From NCBI GenBank assembly GCA_009841255.1, contig VXMD01000005.1, positions 1-51,942 of the forward strand: 51,942 bases of DNA, given 5' to 3'. A program made the translations under genes and the position numbers. The first letter of the stretch is position 1; each line of letters begins with the position of its first letter. This stretch comes from Candidatus Poribacteria bacterium (GTDB lineage Bacteria > Poribacteria > WGA-4E > WGA-3G). The notes beneath the pieces were generated by a model that saw only the letters and a list, made by a program, of their open reading frames with translations, searched no databases and was not told where the DNA came from. Shown piece after piece: positions 9,232-16,498 of this stretch.

Positions 9232-10470
9232 ATGAAGAAATTCATAATCGCAGAAATTTGTGTTGTGCTCGCGCTCATTGTCGGGTTTTGGCTCGGACGC
9301 TTCACAAGCGGCGATACGAGTTACGAAAACTATTACGACAACGCCGACAAAGCATGGACAGCCGCACAATCAATCGACAACCCACCGATAACACTCGATG
9401 AACCAGACAAAAGCCGTTTACGCAAAGTCAGAGCCGCATATCGCGAAGTCTTTGACAAATATCCCGATAGCTTGTGGGCAGACGACGCCATCTATCAACT
9501 CGCTTCACGCATTCCACGCACCGATGAAGAGGCGTTCGCACTTTTCCGCCGGCTTATCAATAATTACCCAGATAGCGAGTGGGCAGACGATTCGATGTAC
9601 GCTATCGCTTTTGCCTCTTATCAGATCGCGGATCAGCTAAAAAAGACGGGTACGCTTGAATCTATAGATGCTTACTATGATCGTGCTCTCGCCCTTTATA
9701 ATCAATTAACTGTGGTATACCCGGGCAGCGAACTGTCAGATCAGGCGGAGTTTAACAAAGCGATGTGTTACTATGGCAAGGGTGAATTGAACCTCGCGCT
9801 TGCTCAGTTTGACGCGCTCAGAGAGCCGTTCAGTGACAGTCCACTGCTCTATCAGATCCTATATGTTACTGGCGAAATTTACCTTAAGAAGCAGGAATAT
9901 GAAGAGGCGCGCGTGGAATTTACAAACGTCGTCGATGCTGGAGACCCGGATCTCGCACCGCTTGCGAGTTTCGGTATCCCTCAAACTTACCTTGCGGAAG
10001 GGAAATATCAGGAGGCGATTGACGGTTACCAGACGGTCATAGATCTCTATCCAGACGCCAAGGTGGGTCAGGATGCGTACTTCTATATGGGATGGGCGTA
10101 TGAACGGCTCGGCAAATACGACGAAGCCATTGCCCGACTTGAGGAAGCCATTGACCTGTATCCGCGCAACGAAAACGCCGCCAACTCACAGATTTATATC
10201 GGGCAAATTGCCTACGCTAACAACGATATGGCGAGTGCTATTGACGCCTATCAGAAGGTCGCGGATAACAGCGGTTATGACTACGACACCCGACGGGCAG
10301 CACAATATTCGGTGGGCAAAATTCATGAAGACGGTGGCGACACGGATTTAGCGGCAGACGCGTACCAGAAGTTAATCACAGGGTTTCCTGAACCCCATAA
10401 AGAGGCGACCCATCCATCGAATAACATCAATGAGAATTACATCCAAAATTTAAGGAGTACAGGACTCTAA
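9232..10470 (+). CDS. Membrane-anchored TPR-repeat protein
   Basis: 412 residues from ATG 9232, which has a strong AAGGAG seven bases upstream. An upstream in-frame TTG at 9202 overlaps no RBS and is rejected. Residues 4-24 form one hydrophobic segment (IIAEICVVLALIVGFWLG), a signal anchor. The rest is periplasmic TPR repeats of the BamD/YbgF type: YREVFDKYPDSLWADDAIYQ, FRRLINNYPDSEWADDSMYA, then YQTVIDLYPDAKVGQDAYFY and so on, at least seven units. A scaffold role in the envelope is likely but the partner is unknown. Its last 21 bases overlap, tail to tail, the end of the PLP-enzyme gene on the other strand. Confidence 0.85.
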   Translation: MKKFIIAEICVVLALIVGFWLGRFTSGDTSYENYYDNADKAWTAAQSIDNPPITLDEPDKSRLRKVRAAYREVFDKYPDSLWADDAIYQLASRIPRTDEEAFALFRRLINNYPDSEWADDSMYAIAFASYQIADQLKKTGTLESIDAYYDRALALYNQLTVVYPGSELSDQAEFNKAMCYYGKGELNLALAQFDALREPFSDSPLLYQILYVTGEIYLKKQEYEEARVEFTNVVDAGDPDLAPLASFGIPQTYLAEGKYQEAIDGYQTVIDLYPDAKVGQDAYFYMGWAYERLGKYDEAIARLEEAIDLYPRNENAANSQIYIGQIAYANNDMASAIDAYQKVADNSGYDYDTRRAAQYSVGKIHEDGGDTDLAADAYQKLITGFPEPHKEATHPSNNINENYIQNLRSTGL

Positions 10471-11655
10471 CGCCCGTCCGAGGTCGGCGATAATATCTTC
10501 GGCATCTTCCAGCCCAACGGAAATCCTAACTAAGCCATCCTTAATTCCGGTCCGCCGACGGATCTCTGCGGGGACGTGTGAATGTGTCGTTGACGCAGGA
10601 TGGCAGATGAGGGTGCGCACGTCTCCCAAACTGACTGCCAGCGAACAGAGTTGGAGGTGATCGACGAGGTGTTCACCCGCGGGGCGTCCACCTTTCAAAT
10701 CCAACGTTATCATGCCACCAAACGCATCCATCTGGCGTTTTGCGAGTTCATGTTGCGGGTGACTCGGCAAACTGGGGTGACGGACCCATGCCACTGTCGG
10801 ATGCGTCTCAAGAAACGCTGCGACGCGTGCGGCATTTTCACTGTGCCGTGTAAACCGCAGGGGTAGCGTAGTGAGACCGTGAAGTGTTAACCATGCGTTG
10901 AACGGACTGATAACTGCCCCAAAGTTTCGGAGTGCCCCTTCCTTAGCGCGCACAATGAATTCTTTTTTTCCAATAATCGCACCCGCGATAACTGCGCCAG
11001 AACCACTCATGTACTTCGTCATGCTGTGAACAACGACATCAATGCCAAAAGTAATCGGTTGCTGACCGCATGGCGTGGCAAAGGTATTGTCAATAATTGA
11101 GGTTAAGCCGTGTGCTTTTGCGATCTCGGTAACTGTCTGTAAGTCCACCAACTTTAGGAGTGGATTTGTTGGACTTTCCAGATAAAGGACTTTGGTATCC
11201 GCTCGGATAGCGCGTTCAATTTGCGTAGGGTCTGTGGCATCAACAAACGTCGTCTCAATCCCGAATCGTGGGAACTCTTCATTGAGGATTTGGAACGTAG
11301 CAGAATAGAGGTTCTCCATGGCGACGACATGTCCACCCTCTGCTAAAGCAGTCAGTAGTGCTGTGCTGACTGCCCCCATCCCCGAGGCAGTCGCGAGTGC
11401 GGCTTCACCGGCTTCAAGGACAGCGAGTTTCTGCTCTAACACGTCTTGCGTCGGATTCCCCCAGCGTGTATAGACATAACCACTTTCCTCATCCCGGAAC
11501 GCTTCGGCGCATTCAGCGGCTGTTGCGAAACGGAACGTACTGTTCTGATAGATAGGTGGTAACAAAGGCATCCCTGTTTTTTCGGTAGCGGATGTCCGTG
11601 CTTCGCCTGCATGGATGGCTTGGGTGGCTTTCCCTAAACTTTTTTGAGATGTCAT
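10450..11655 (-). CDS. Trans-sulfuration family PLP-dependent enzyme (cystathionine/methionine gamma-lyase or gamma-synthase type)
   Basis: 401 residues, the normal length for the Cys/Met metabolism PLP family. Substrate/cofactor motif YTRWGNPT (Tyr62, Arg64), the cofactor Asp in DNTFATP (residue 189) and the Schiff-base lysine in HSMTKYMSG (Lys214) are all present, as is the C-terminal RISVGLED. The loop where methionine gamma-lyases carry a reactive Cys reads LYSATF here, so methionine gamma-lyase activity is less likely. Whether it makes or breaks cystathionine, or acts on O-acyl-homoserine, cannot be decided from sequence alone. The ATG directly follows a leader element whose CCGCAAGG end provides the RBS. 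The 3' end overlaps the TPR gene by 21 bp. Confidence 0.9.
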   Translation of the reverse strand: MTSQKSLGKATQAIHAGEARTSATEKTGMPLLPPIYQNSTFRFATAAECAEAFRDEESGYVYTRWGNPTQDVLEQKLAVLEAGEAALATASGMGAVSTALLTALAEGGHVVAMENLYSATFQILNEEFPRFGIETTFVDATDPTQIERAIRADTKVLYLESPTNPLLKLVDLQTVTEIAKAHGLTSIIDNTFATPCGQQPITFGIDVVVHSMTKYMSGSGAVIAGAIIGKKEFIVRAKEGALRNFGAVISPFNAWLTLHGLTTLPLRFTRHSENAARVAAFLETHPTVAWVRHPSLPSHPQHELAKRQMDAFGGMITLDLKGGRPAGEHLVDHLQLCSLAVSLGDVRTLICHPASTTHSHVPAEIRRRTGIKDGLVRISVGLEDAEDIIADLGRALESCTP

Positions 11656-11656
11656 A

Positions 11657-11782
11657 TTTTAATTGTACCTTGCGGAGGAATGACGTGAATTTGAACCTTT
11701 CACGCATCTTCCATAAATCCGCCCTCCAAATGTAAAGCAAAGACAAAGTATGCCATTTAGGCATAATTTCATTATGGGCTAC
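11657..11782 (-). repeat. Leader element, long form with an expanded loop, abutting the PLP-enzyme gene
   Basis: Reads on the minus strand from TAGCCCATAATGAAATT through a TTTGGAGGGCGGATTTATGG block to CCGCAAGGTACAATTAAAAT, directly followed by the ATG at 11655. GCCC (11776-11779) and GGGC pair as in other copies. About 40 extra bases, with their own ATGCC/GGCAT inverted repeat, sit between the loop core and the GGAGGGC arm. AAGG lies 12 bases from the ATG. Confidence 0.65.
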
Positions 11783-11822
11783 AAGTTGCGTATCATACTA
11801 AGAACCCGCGCGTTTTAATAAC

Positions 11823-12410
11823 TCACCCCAATTGCTCAATGGGATGACCTTCAAGTACCAGCAACTGACGTTTGCGTTCCAGACCGCCACCGTAACCGCC
11901 TAAAGCACCATTGCTTCTAACGACACGATGGCACGGGTTGAGAATAACCGCAGCGTTTGCCCCAACGGCACTGCCGACAGCCCGAACCGCCTTTGGTCTC
12001 CCTACCTGTTCTGCTACCCATTTGTAACTGCGTACCTCTCCATAAGGAATCTGACGAATAGTCTTCCACACTCCGTTCTGAAAGTCTGTTCCCCAGTCTA
12101 CTCGGATCGGAATTACGGAGGCATCAAACGGCTCACCAGCGAAATATCGGTCGAGCAGTCCCTGTGCATAAGTTAGCACAGGATATTGTCTTTGGATGGG
12201 AGATGGTTCACCGAAAGGAAAATTATCGGTAAAGAAAACATGCGAAACACTCTCCTGATCTGCTGCGACTATGCCGATACACCCCATTGGAGATGCGTAG
12301 GCGATCGTCCGAGAGGCAAAATAATTTCGCGCATTTTCGTAAGATTGCGCATCAAAAGGTATCTCCTTGGAAATTTCATCACGAAACACTTTGAATGGAT
12401 TGATTCTCAT
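11823..12410 (-). CDS. ogt: Methylated-DNA--protein-cysteine methyltransferase
   Basis: 195 residues from ATG 12410 (MRINPFKVF). This protein removes O6-alkyl groups from guanine by irreversible transfer to its own cysteine. The active-site NPCHRVVRSNGALGGYGGGLERKRQLL is present, with the acceptor Cys in PCHRV. The DNA-recognition helix region IPYGEVRSYKWVAEQVGRPKAVRAVGSAVGAN also matches. Length fits Ogt with its N-terminal domain. A longer frame to 12485 exists but would run into the divergent promoter region and is not family-like. The gene is divergent from the SCP2-like gene with only 48 bp between the start codons. Confidence 0.93.
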   Translation of the reverse strand: MRINPFKVFRDEISKEIPFDAQSYENARNYFASRTIAYASPMGCIGIVAADQESVSHVFFTDNFPFGEPSPIQRQYPVLTYAQGLLDRYFAGEPFDASVIPIRVDWGTDFQNGVWKTIRQIPYGEVRSYKWVAEQVGRPKAVRAVGSAVGANAAVILNPCHRVVRSNGALGGYGGGLERKRQLLVLEGHPIEQLG

Positions 12411-12417
12411 TTTTTGT

Positions 12418-12446
12418 TTGACTTCCAATCTATTATACAGTATGCT
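12418..12446 (+). promoter_or_regulatory. Predicted sigma-70-type promoter for the SCP2-like gene
   Basis: TTGACT at 12418-12423 and TATGCT at 12441-12446 are separated by exactly 17 bases. Transcription would start about 12453, only some six bases before the ATG at 12459. That ATG has no Shine-Dalgarno sequence, which is consistent with a leaderless or nearly leaderless mRNA. The assignment rests on motif match only. Confidence 0.4.
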
Positions 12447-12458
12447 ATACCGCAAACT

Positions 12459-12857
12459 ATGGCTATATTTGAAACACCCGATCAACTCTATAGTTACATC
12501 AGTGAACTGTTTGAAGAAATCGCCACGCTACCGGAAGCGAAAGAGGCACTGAAGTCGCTGACACTGAACGTTCAATTTAACTACAGCGCGCCCGATTGTA
12601 AGATGACCCTAACGGTGGCAAATGGCGAATACACTATTGCCCGTGGCACCCGTGACGGCATTCTCACAGACGTTGAACTCACTATGACAGGTGACGTCGC
12701 CTACAAATTTTGGACAGGCGAACTCAACGTTATGGGAGCGATAACGACACGCGAGATCGGTGTCATCGGTTCCCTCGGTAAGGTGATGCGGCTCGCACCG
12801 CTCATCAAGACAGCAGTCCGTTACAACCGCGAGCGAGAAACAGGCTTCGATTCCTAA
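12459..12857 (+). CDS. SCP2 sterol-binding-domain-like protein
   Basis: 132 residues starting MAIFETPDQLYSYISELFEEIA. The pattern of an N-terminal helix, then VQFNYSAPDCKMTLTVANGEYTI and VELTMTGDVAYKFWTGELNVMGAITTREIGVIGSL, followed by a C-terminal helix, resembles SCP2-like lipid-carrier domains. These bind hydrophobic ligands in the cytoplasm. A longer frame upstream (from 12186) is antisense to ogt and is rejected. It lies 17 bp upstream of the PhyH gene, so the two are probably one transcript. The ligand is unknown. Confidence 0.75.
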   Translation: MAIFETPDQLYSYISELFEEIATLPEAKEALKSLTLNVQFNYSAPDCKMTLTVANGEYTIARGTRDGILTDVELTMTGDVAYKFWTGELNVMGAITTREIGVIGSLGKVMRLAPLIKTAVRYNRERETGFDS

Positions 12858-12874
12858 GATCCAAGGAGGCATCA

Positions 12875-13663
12875 ATGTCAGACAATCTATTAGAAGTGGT
12901 CAAACCTCACGTTACCCAGCTACGGGAAGAGGGCTGGTGCGTCTTAGAGAATGCTATACCCGCCGACGTGGTCGATGAAGTTCGCGAAGAGGTCGAAACC
13001 TCTGAATCAGACTATAACGAATTCAGAAAAGAGCACGGGGTATGGGGACGCAACGTCATCAGTTTCATGCCAAAGTTCGCCGCGCACCTCGCGAACGAAC
13101 GAGTCCTTACGACGATCCAGCAACTCCTCGGACCACAAGTGCGTATTTCGCAGACGGAGTATAAGATTCGCCCGCCACATTACGAATTGGTGCGTGCATA
13201 CCACTCCGATTTTCCATACGATCTGAACCAGAAGTGGCACATTCCACAACCCTTTCCGACTGCTGTTATCGGTATCACCACTCTCTGGATGCTTTCCGAG
13301 TTTACAACCGAAAACGGAGGGACCTGGATCGTCCCGAAGACGCATGTGGACCTCCGGAACCCCAGAGGCAAAGAAGACAACATTGGTGACCGGAATCCGA
13401 TTGATGGGGAAATGCAAGCCGTTGGCAGTGCGGGCAGTGTCCTCATCATGGACAGCCGGATTTGGCACTCCAACGCGGAAAATCCGAGTGCCGGTAAACG
13501 GACTGCGGTCGTCGTCAGATACGCGCCGTGGTGGCTGAATTTAGAACTTTTTGGGGCGAATACCGCCACAATTCCGGGCGAAACTTTCGACAAGTTACCC
13601 GACGATGTTAAATTGCTCTATGAGCACCGTGCAGAAAACCGGGAACCGACTGTCTGGATCTAA
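12875..13663 (+). CDS. Phytanoyl-CoA dioxygenase (PhyH) family protein
   Basis: 262 residues, start supported by AAGGAGG six bases upstream. A non-haem Fe(II)/2-oxoglutarate oxygenase: the facial triad is visible as His-x-Asp in YHSDFPYDLN and the distal His in IWHSNAENPSAGKR. The 2-oxoglutarate-binding Arg follows in KRTAVVVRYAPWW. TENGGTWIVPKTHV is also typical of PhyH proteins. The substrate is unknown; bacterial PhyH paralogues act on diverse small molecules. It is followed after 40 bp by a VOC-family gene, so the SCP2-PhyH-VOC set may be one operon for a small-molecule modification. Confidence 0.9.
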   Translation: MSDNLLEVVKPHVTQLREEGWCVLENAIPADVVDEVREEVETSESDYNEFRKEHGVWGRNVISFMPKFAAHLANERVLTTIQQLLGPQVRISQTEYKIRPPHYELVRAYHSDFPYDLNQKWHIPQPFPTAVIGITTLWMLSEFTTENGGTWIVPKTHVDLRNPRGKEDNIGDRNPIDGEMQAVGSAGSVLIMDSRIWHSNAENPSAGKRTAVVVRYAPWWLNLELFGANTATIPGETFDKLPDDVKLLYEHRAENREPTVWI

Positions 13664-13703
13664 ATTTTTATTTACTAAGCTTAAAGAATTAAGGAGAGCT
13701 CCT

Positions 13704-14132
13704 ATGTCAACAACACTTGTACACATCGGTGTCCGTACGACCGATTTAGAAAAAAGCATTCGCTTCTGGCGCGATGCGCTCGGATTGCGGGTTTTCTCAA
13801 CGATGAATGGATGTTATGACCTTACGGACGGCTATCACAACTTCCGCGTGTTTCAGCACAGCGGTCCCGATCGCCCGAAACACGTCGGCGGGATGTTAGA
13901 CTACCTTCACATCGGCGTCCGTGTTCCCAACCTACGGGAAGCGGCACAGCGGTGTGAGGACCTCGGTTTCACAATCACCTGGGAAGGATTAGGTGGTGAC
14001 AAACCTTATGACCCGAATTCGGACGAATTGCCCTCAGAAGCCTTCAAGATAGAAGATCCGGACAGCATCGTCGTTGATATTACTGAACAAGACGACCAGT
14101 GGCCCGGTGTAGACATCGATAGCAAGTCTTAA
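13704..14132 (+). CDS. VOC-family (glyoxalase/dioxygenase fold) protein
   Basis: 142 residues from ATG 13704, preceded by AAGGAG at seven bases. Two beta-alpha-beta-beta-beta modules are visible: LVHIGVRTTDLEKSIRFWRDALGLRV, and LHIGVRVPNLREAAQRCEDLGF followed by FKIEDPDSIVVDITE. The His of each module start and the Glu/Asp near the end are the usual metal ligands of glyoxalase-type enzymes. The reaction is not predictable. An in-frame extension back into the PhyH gene is a shadow and is rejected. Confidence 0.88.
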   Translation: MSTTLVHIGVRTTDLEKSIRFWRDALGLRVFSTMNGCYDLTDGYHNFRVFQHSGPDRPKHVGGMLDYLHIGVRVPNLREAAQRCEDLGFTITWEGLGGDKPYDPNSDELPSEAFKIEDPDSIVVDITEQDDQWPGVDIDSKS

Positions 14133-14160
14133 AAAACGATAATTCACGGCAATATCGATA

Positions 14161-14181
14161 GGCGCGGTTTCACGCCGCGCC
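14161..14181. terminator. GC-rich hairpin between convergent genes, probable bidirectional terminator
   Basis: A perfect 7-bp stem GGCGCGG/CCGCGCC with loop TTTCACG lies between the ends of the VOC gene (plus) and the zinc peptidase gene (minus). There is no long U-tract on either side, so its termination strength is uncertain. Confidence 0.5.
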
Positions 14182-14191
14182 ATTCATATAA

Positions 14192-14887
14192 TTACTCGTC
14201 ACTGCCACCTAACAGTCCCAATCGGAACAGGTAATAAAGCAGTGTGAGAAGGCTCGTCACTGCCGCCGCGAGATATGTCAAAAATGCGGCGTTAAGCACC
14301 TTACTAGCGTGTCGATTCTCTTCGGGTGAGAGCATTCCGGCTTCATCCATTGCGACTTTGGCGCGTTTACTTGCGTCCCACTCAACCGGAAGCGTTATCA
14401 ACGAAAAGACGACACCGACTGCAAAAAGCCCGACACCGAGCAGCAGGAAGGGTTGAATAAAGAAACCCACCATTATCAGAATATAAGAGGCCATCGAACT
14501 AAAGTTCGTCGCCGGGACGAGGGCGGTTCGGAGATTTAGCATTGCATAGCCGTGTGCATCCTGCATCGCATGCCCGGCTTCATGGCAGGCGACCCCTATC
14601 GCAGAAAGCGATTGACTTGAATAGACATCATCAGATAACCTGAGTGCCTTCTGACCGGGATCATAATGGTCGCTTAACCATCCACCTGAGCGTTCGATCC
14701 GTACGCCGCTCACACCGTGCCTTTTGAGCATCAGATCGGCGGCTTGCGCGCCCGTCAGTCCACTCCGTGATCCGACTTGTGAGTATTTCGAGAATGTCGA
14801 TTTTGTGCGAAATGTCGCGTAGAGGGACAGTGCCAGTCCCGGTGCGAGGAACACAAAATAGAGTGGATCAAAGAAACCCAAAAACAT
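14192..14887 (-). CDS. YugP-type integral membrane zinc metallopeptidase
   Basis: 231 residues. Starts with a membrane segment (MFLGFFDPLYFVFLAPGLALSLYA). The HExxH zinc motif is in IGVACHEAGHAMQDAHGYAMLNLR. Two or three further membrane segments follow (YILIMVGFFIQPFLLLGVGLFAVG; FLTYLAAAVTSLLTLLYYLFRLGLLGG). The sequence LRLSDDVYSSQSLSAIGVACHEAGHA and LPVEWDASKRA are characteristic of the YugP/DUF-type neutral zinc membrane peptidases. GGAGG eight bases upstream supports the ATG. The substrate is unknown; a membrane-protein quality-control role is inference. The 268 bp between this gene and the divergent amidohydrolase contain a GGGTGGAAG/CCACCCT inverted repeat (about 14978-15043) and otherwise nothing I can name. 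Confidence 0.9.
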   Translation of the reverse strand: MFLGFFDPLYFVFLAPGLALSLYATFRTKSTFSKYSQVGSRSGLTGAQAADLMLKRHGVSGVRIERSGGWLSDHYDPGQKALRLSDDVYSSQSLSAIGVACHEAGHAMQDAHGYAMLNLRTALVPATNFSSMASYILIMVGFFIQPFLLLGVGLFAVGVVFSLITLPVEWDASKRAKVAMDEAGMLSPEENRHASKVLNAAFLTYLAAAVTSLLTLLYYLFRLGLLGGSDE

Positions 14888-15155
14888 GATAAATACCTCC
14901 GAGTTAATGTATTTTTGTTGCTATTCCCAAAATGTCTTGTAAGCAATATTAGGTTTTGAGGAGGAGTGGAAGCGCAGGAAGGGTGGAAGAAACGCCGTGT
15001 CCGCTATCTTCCAATCTTCTATATCTCCACCCTGCCACCCCATTTGCGGATTCAAAACGTGAAGGTTAATATTGAAACTTGCTTATCTGTTAGTTTAAGC
15101 AATTATACAGAATATCTTGACGAAATTCAAATCATTTTTAGGCGAGGAGCGATAG

Positions 15156-16004
15156 ATGCTTAAAATAATTGATACCCACCAACACCTCTGGGATACCGCT
15201 AATTTGGAATACCCTTGGTTAGAAGGGTTCGACCTATTGGGAAAACGATACACTGCAGAAGATTACCGAGAGGCGATTGGGCACCTTAACGTCGTCAGAT
15301 CGGTACACGTCGAAGGAGACCCCGCTGAGGTGGATGTTGTCAAGGAAGTCGAGTGGCTCACAGAAATATCCGAGACAGATGGAATGATAGGCGCGATAGC
15401 AGCGGCGGCACCGCTTGAAAAACCGAATGCCGAGGCTATCCTTGAGCAACTCACAGGATTCGGGCTTGTCGTGGGCGTGCGTCGGATGGCGTGGCATCAT
15501 CCCGATCCACAGTTTTACGCCACGCCTGAACTCATCAACGGCGTGAAATTGCTGACGAAGTTTGATCTCTCTTTTGAACTCTGTGCGAATCAGGCGCAAC
15601 TTCCGGCGGCAATCGAACTTGTCAAGGCGACACCGGACGTTCGGCATGCCCTTAACCACTGCGGGGGACCTGATATAAAAGGCGGGCAATTCGAACCGTG
15701 GGCAACGCACATAAACGCACTCGCCGCCTTTGAGAACGTTCACTGTAAGGTATCTGGAATTGTGACGACTGCAAGTGAGAACTGGACCCGTGAGGAACTG
15801 AAGCCGTATATCCAGCATCTGGTAGAGGCATTCGGCTATGAACGGCTGATGTTTGGGAGTGATTGGCCCGTGTGTACCTTGGCGGCGACCTATCAGGAAT
15901 GGGTAACGGCACTCTCATGGGCTATTGAGGATGCGTCGGATGCGGAGAAAAACAGACTTTTCTATGAGAACGCTGCGGAATTCTATTCCATTTCGTTTGA
16001 ATAA
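15156..16004 (+). CDS. COG3618-type amidohydrolase (lactonase-like TIM barrel)
   Basis: 282 residues. The N-terminal metal motif His-x-His is in IDTHQHLWD. A further His is in HALNHCGGPD, and the catalytic Asp in RLMFGSDWPVC. These features and the length match the family containing L-fuconolactonase and 2-pyrone-4,6-dicarboxylate lactonase. The family hydrolyses sugar lactones and similar cyclic esters in the cytoplasm. The specific substrate cannot be given. The ATG has GAGGAG a few bases upstream. The neighbours give no clear pathway. Confidence 0.9.
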   Translation: MLKIIDTHQHLWDTANLEYPWLEGFDLLGKRYTAEDYREAIGHLNVVRSVHVEGDPAEVDVVKEVEWLTEISETDGMIGAIAAAAPLEKPNAEAILEQLTGFGLVVGVRRMAWHHPDPQFYATPELINGVKLLTKFDLSFELCANQAQLPAAIELVKATPDVRHALNHCGGPDIKGGQFEPWATHINALAAFENVHCKVSGIVTTASENWTREELKPYIQHLVEAFGYERLMFGSDWPVCTLAATYQEWVTALSWAIEDASDAEKNRLFYENAAEFYSISFE

Positions 16005-16108
16005 CCGTTTTATCTGTGCTATAATTTTTTCGAATGTTCTACCTATTTTAACCCAAGTTGCTACTCACAAATTTTCGACATTTCAACAAGGTTTTCAGGT
16101 ACTTTCCC

Positions 16109-16195
16109 CACCCCGTAGGGGTGCTATGTCTATAGAAAACGGCATATTCCAGTGATTGCACCCTGTAGGGGTGCTATGTAAATGAAAAGCGGCAA
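16109..16195 (+). repeat. Two 50-bp-spaced hairpin repeats (GTAGGGGTGCTATGT type)
   Basis: CACCCCGTAGGGGTG at 16109-16123 and CACCCTGTAGGGGTG at 16159-16173 are small palindromes. Each is followed by CTATGT, a few variable bases and a GAAAA..CGGCA segment. They lie between the amidohydrolase and the defence-like island. The rest of the gap 16005-16242 is AT-rich without a recognisable gene. Confidence 0.7.
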
Positions 16196-16242
16196 CTTAG
16201 GTTATTTTATTTTAAATCTTTTTCCCGAAGAGGGGCTACCTC

Positions 16243-16482
16243 ATGAAAAAAACAGACTTGGCACCCGAGAAACTTTCTGTCGAAGTTCCAGAATCCAAAT
16301 TGCGTGGTAAAAAGACTGGGATAACACCTCGTAGCAAAGAAAGGCGTAGACCTATACCGCGTCCAAATTATACAATAGAAGAACTTTTAGCCAAGGTCCC
16401 AGAACCCAAAACTGAATCCCGAAAACCTGGCATTTCGGAAGAGACAGACACCGGACCACCAATGGGGCGGGAGGTTTGGTAA
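16243..16482 (+). CDS. Small protein with a MazE-like antitoxin C-terminus
   Basis: 79 residues. The last third (YTIEELLAKVPE, then ETDTGPPMGREVW) matches the toxin-binding tail of MazE-type antitoxins, which usually read Y-x-L-x-E-L-L and end in E-x-D-x-G-x-x-x-G-x-E-x-W. The N-terminal part lacks a recognisable AbrB DNA-binding fold; it is short, basic and contains two related segments (VPESKLRGKKTGIT and VPEPKTESRKPGIS). No MazF-like toxin gene follows. It ends 16 bp before the restriction-modification gene, so cotranscription is likely. It could be a decayed antitoxin, or a peptide controlling its neighbour. The homology call is from memory of the motif. Confidence 0.6.
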   Translation: MKKTDLAPEKLSVEVPESKLRGKKTGITPRSKERRRPIPRPNYTIEELLAKVPEPKTESRKPGISEETDTGPPMGREVW

Positions 16483-16498
16483 CACGATAGGGAACATT

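Noticed and set aside
10450-11655. SAM riboswitch before the Cys/Met PLP-enzyme gene
   Set aside because: No SAM-I/II core motifs seen; the upstream sequence is the common leader element with an expanded loop.
16109-16195. Possible CRISPR array start (two repeats spaced 50 bp)
   Set aside because: Only two units, palindromic head of 15 bp with gradual decay into a non-spacer-like segment, and no cas gene nearby.
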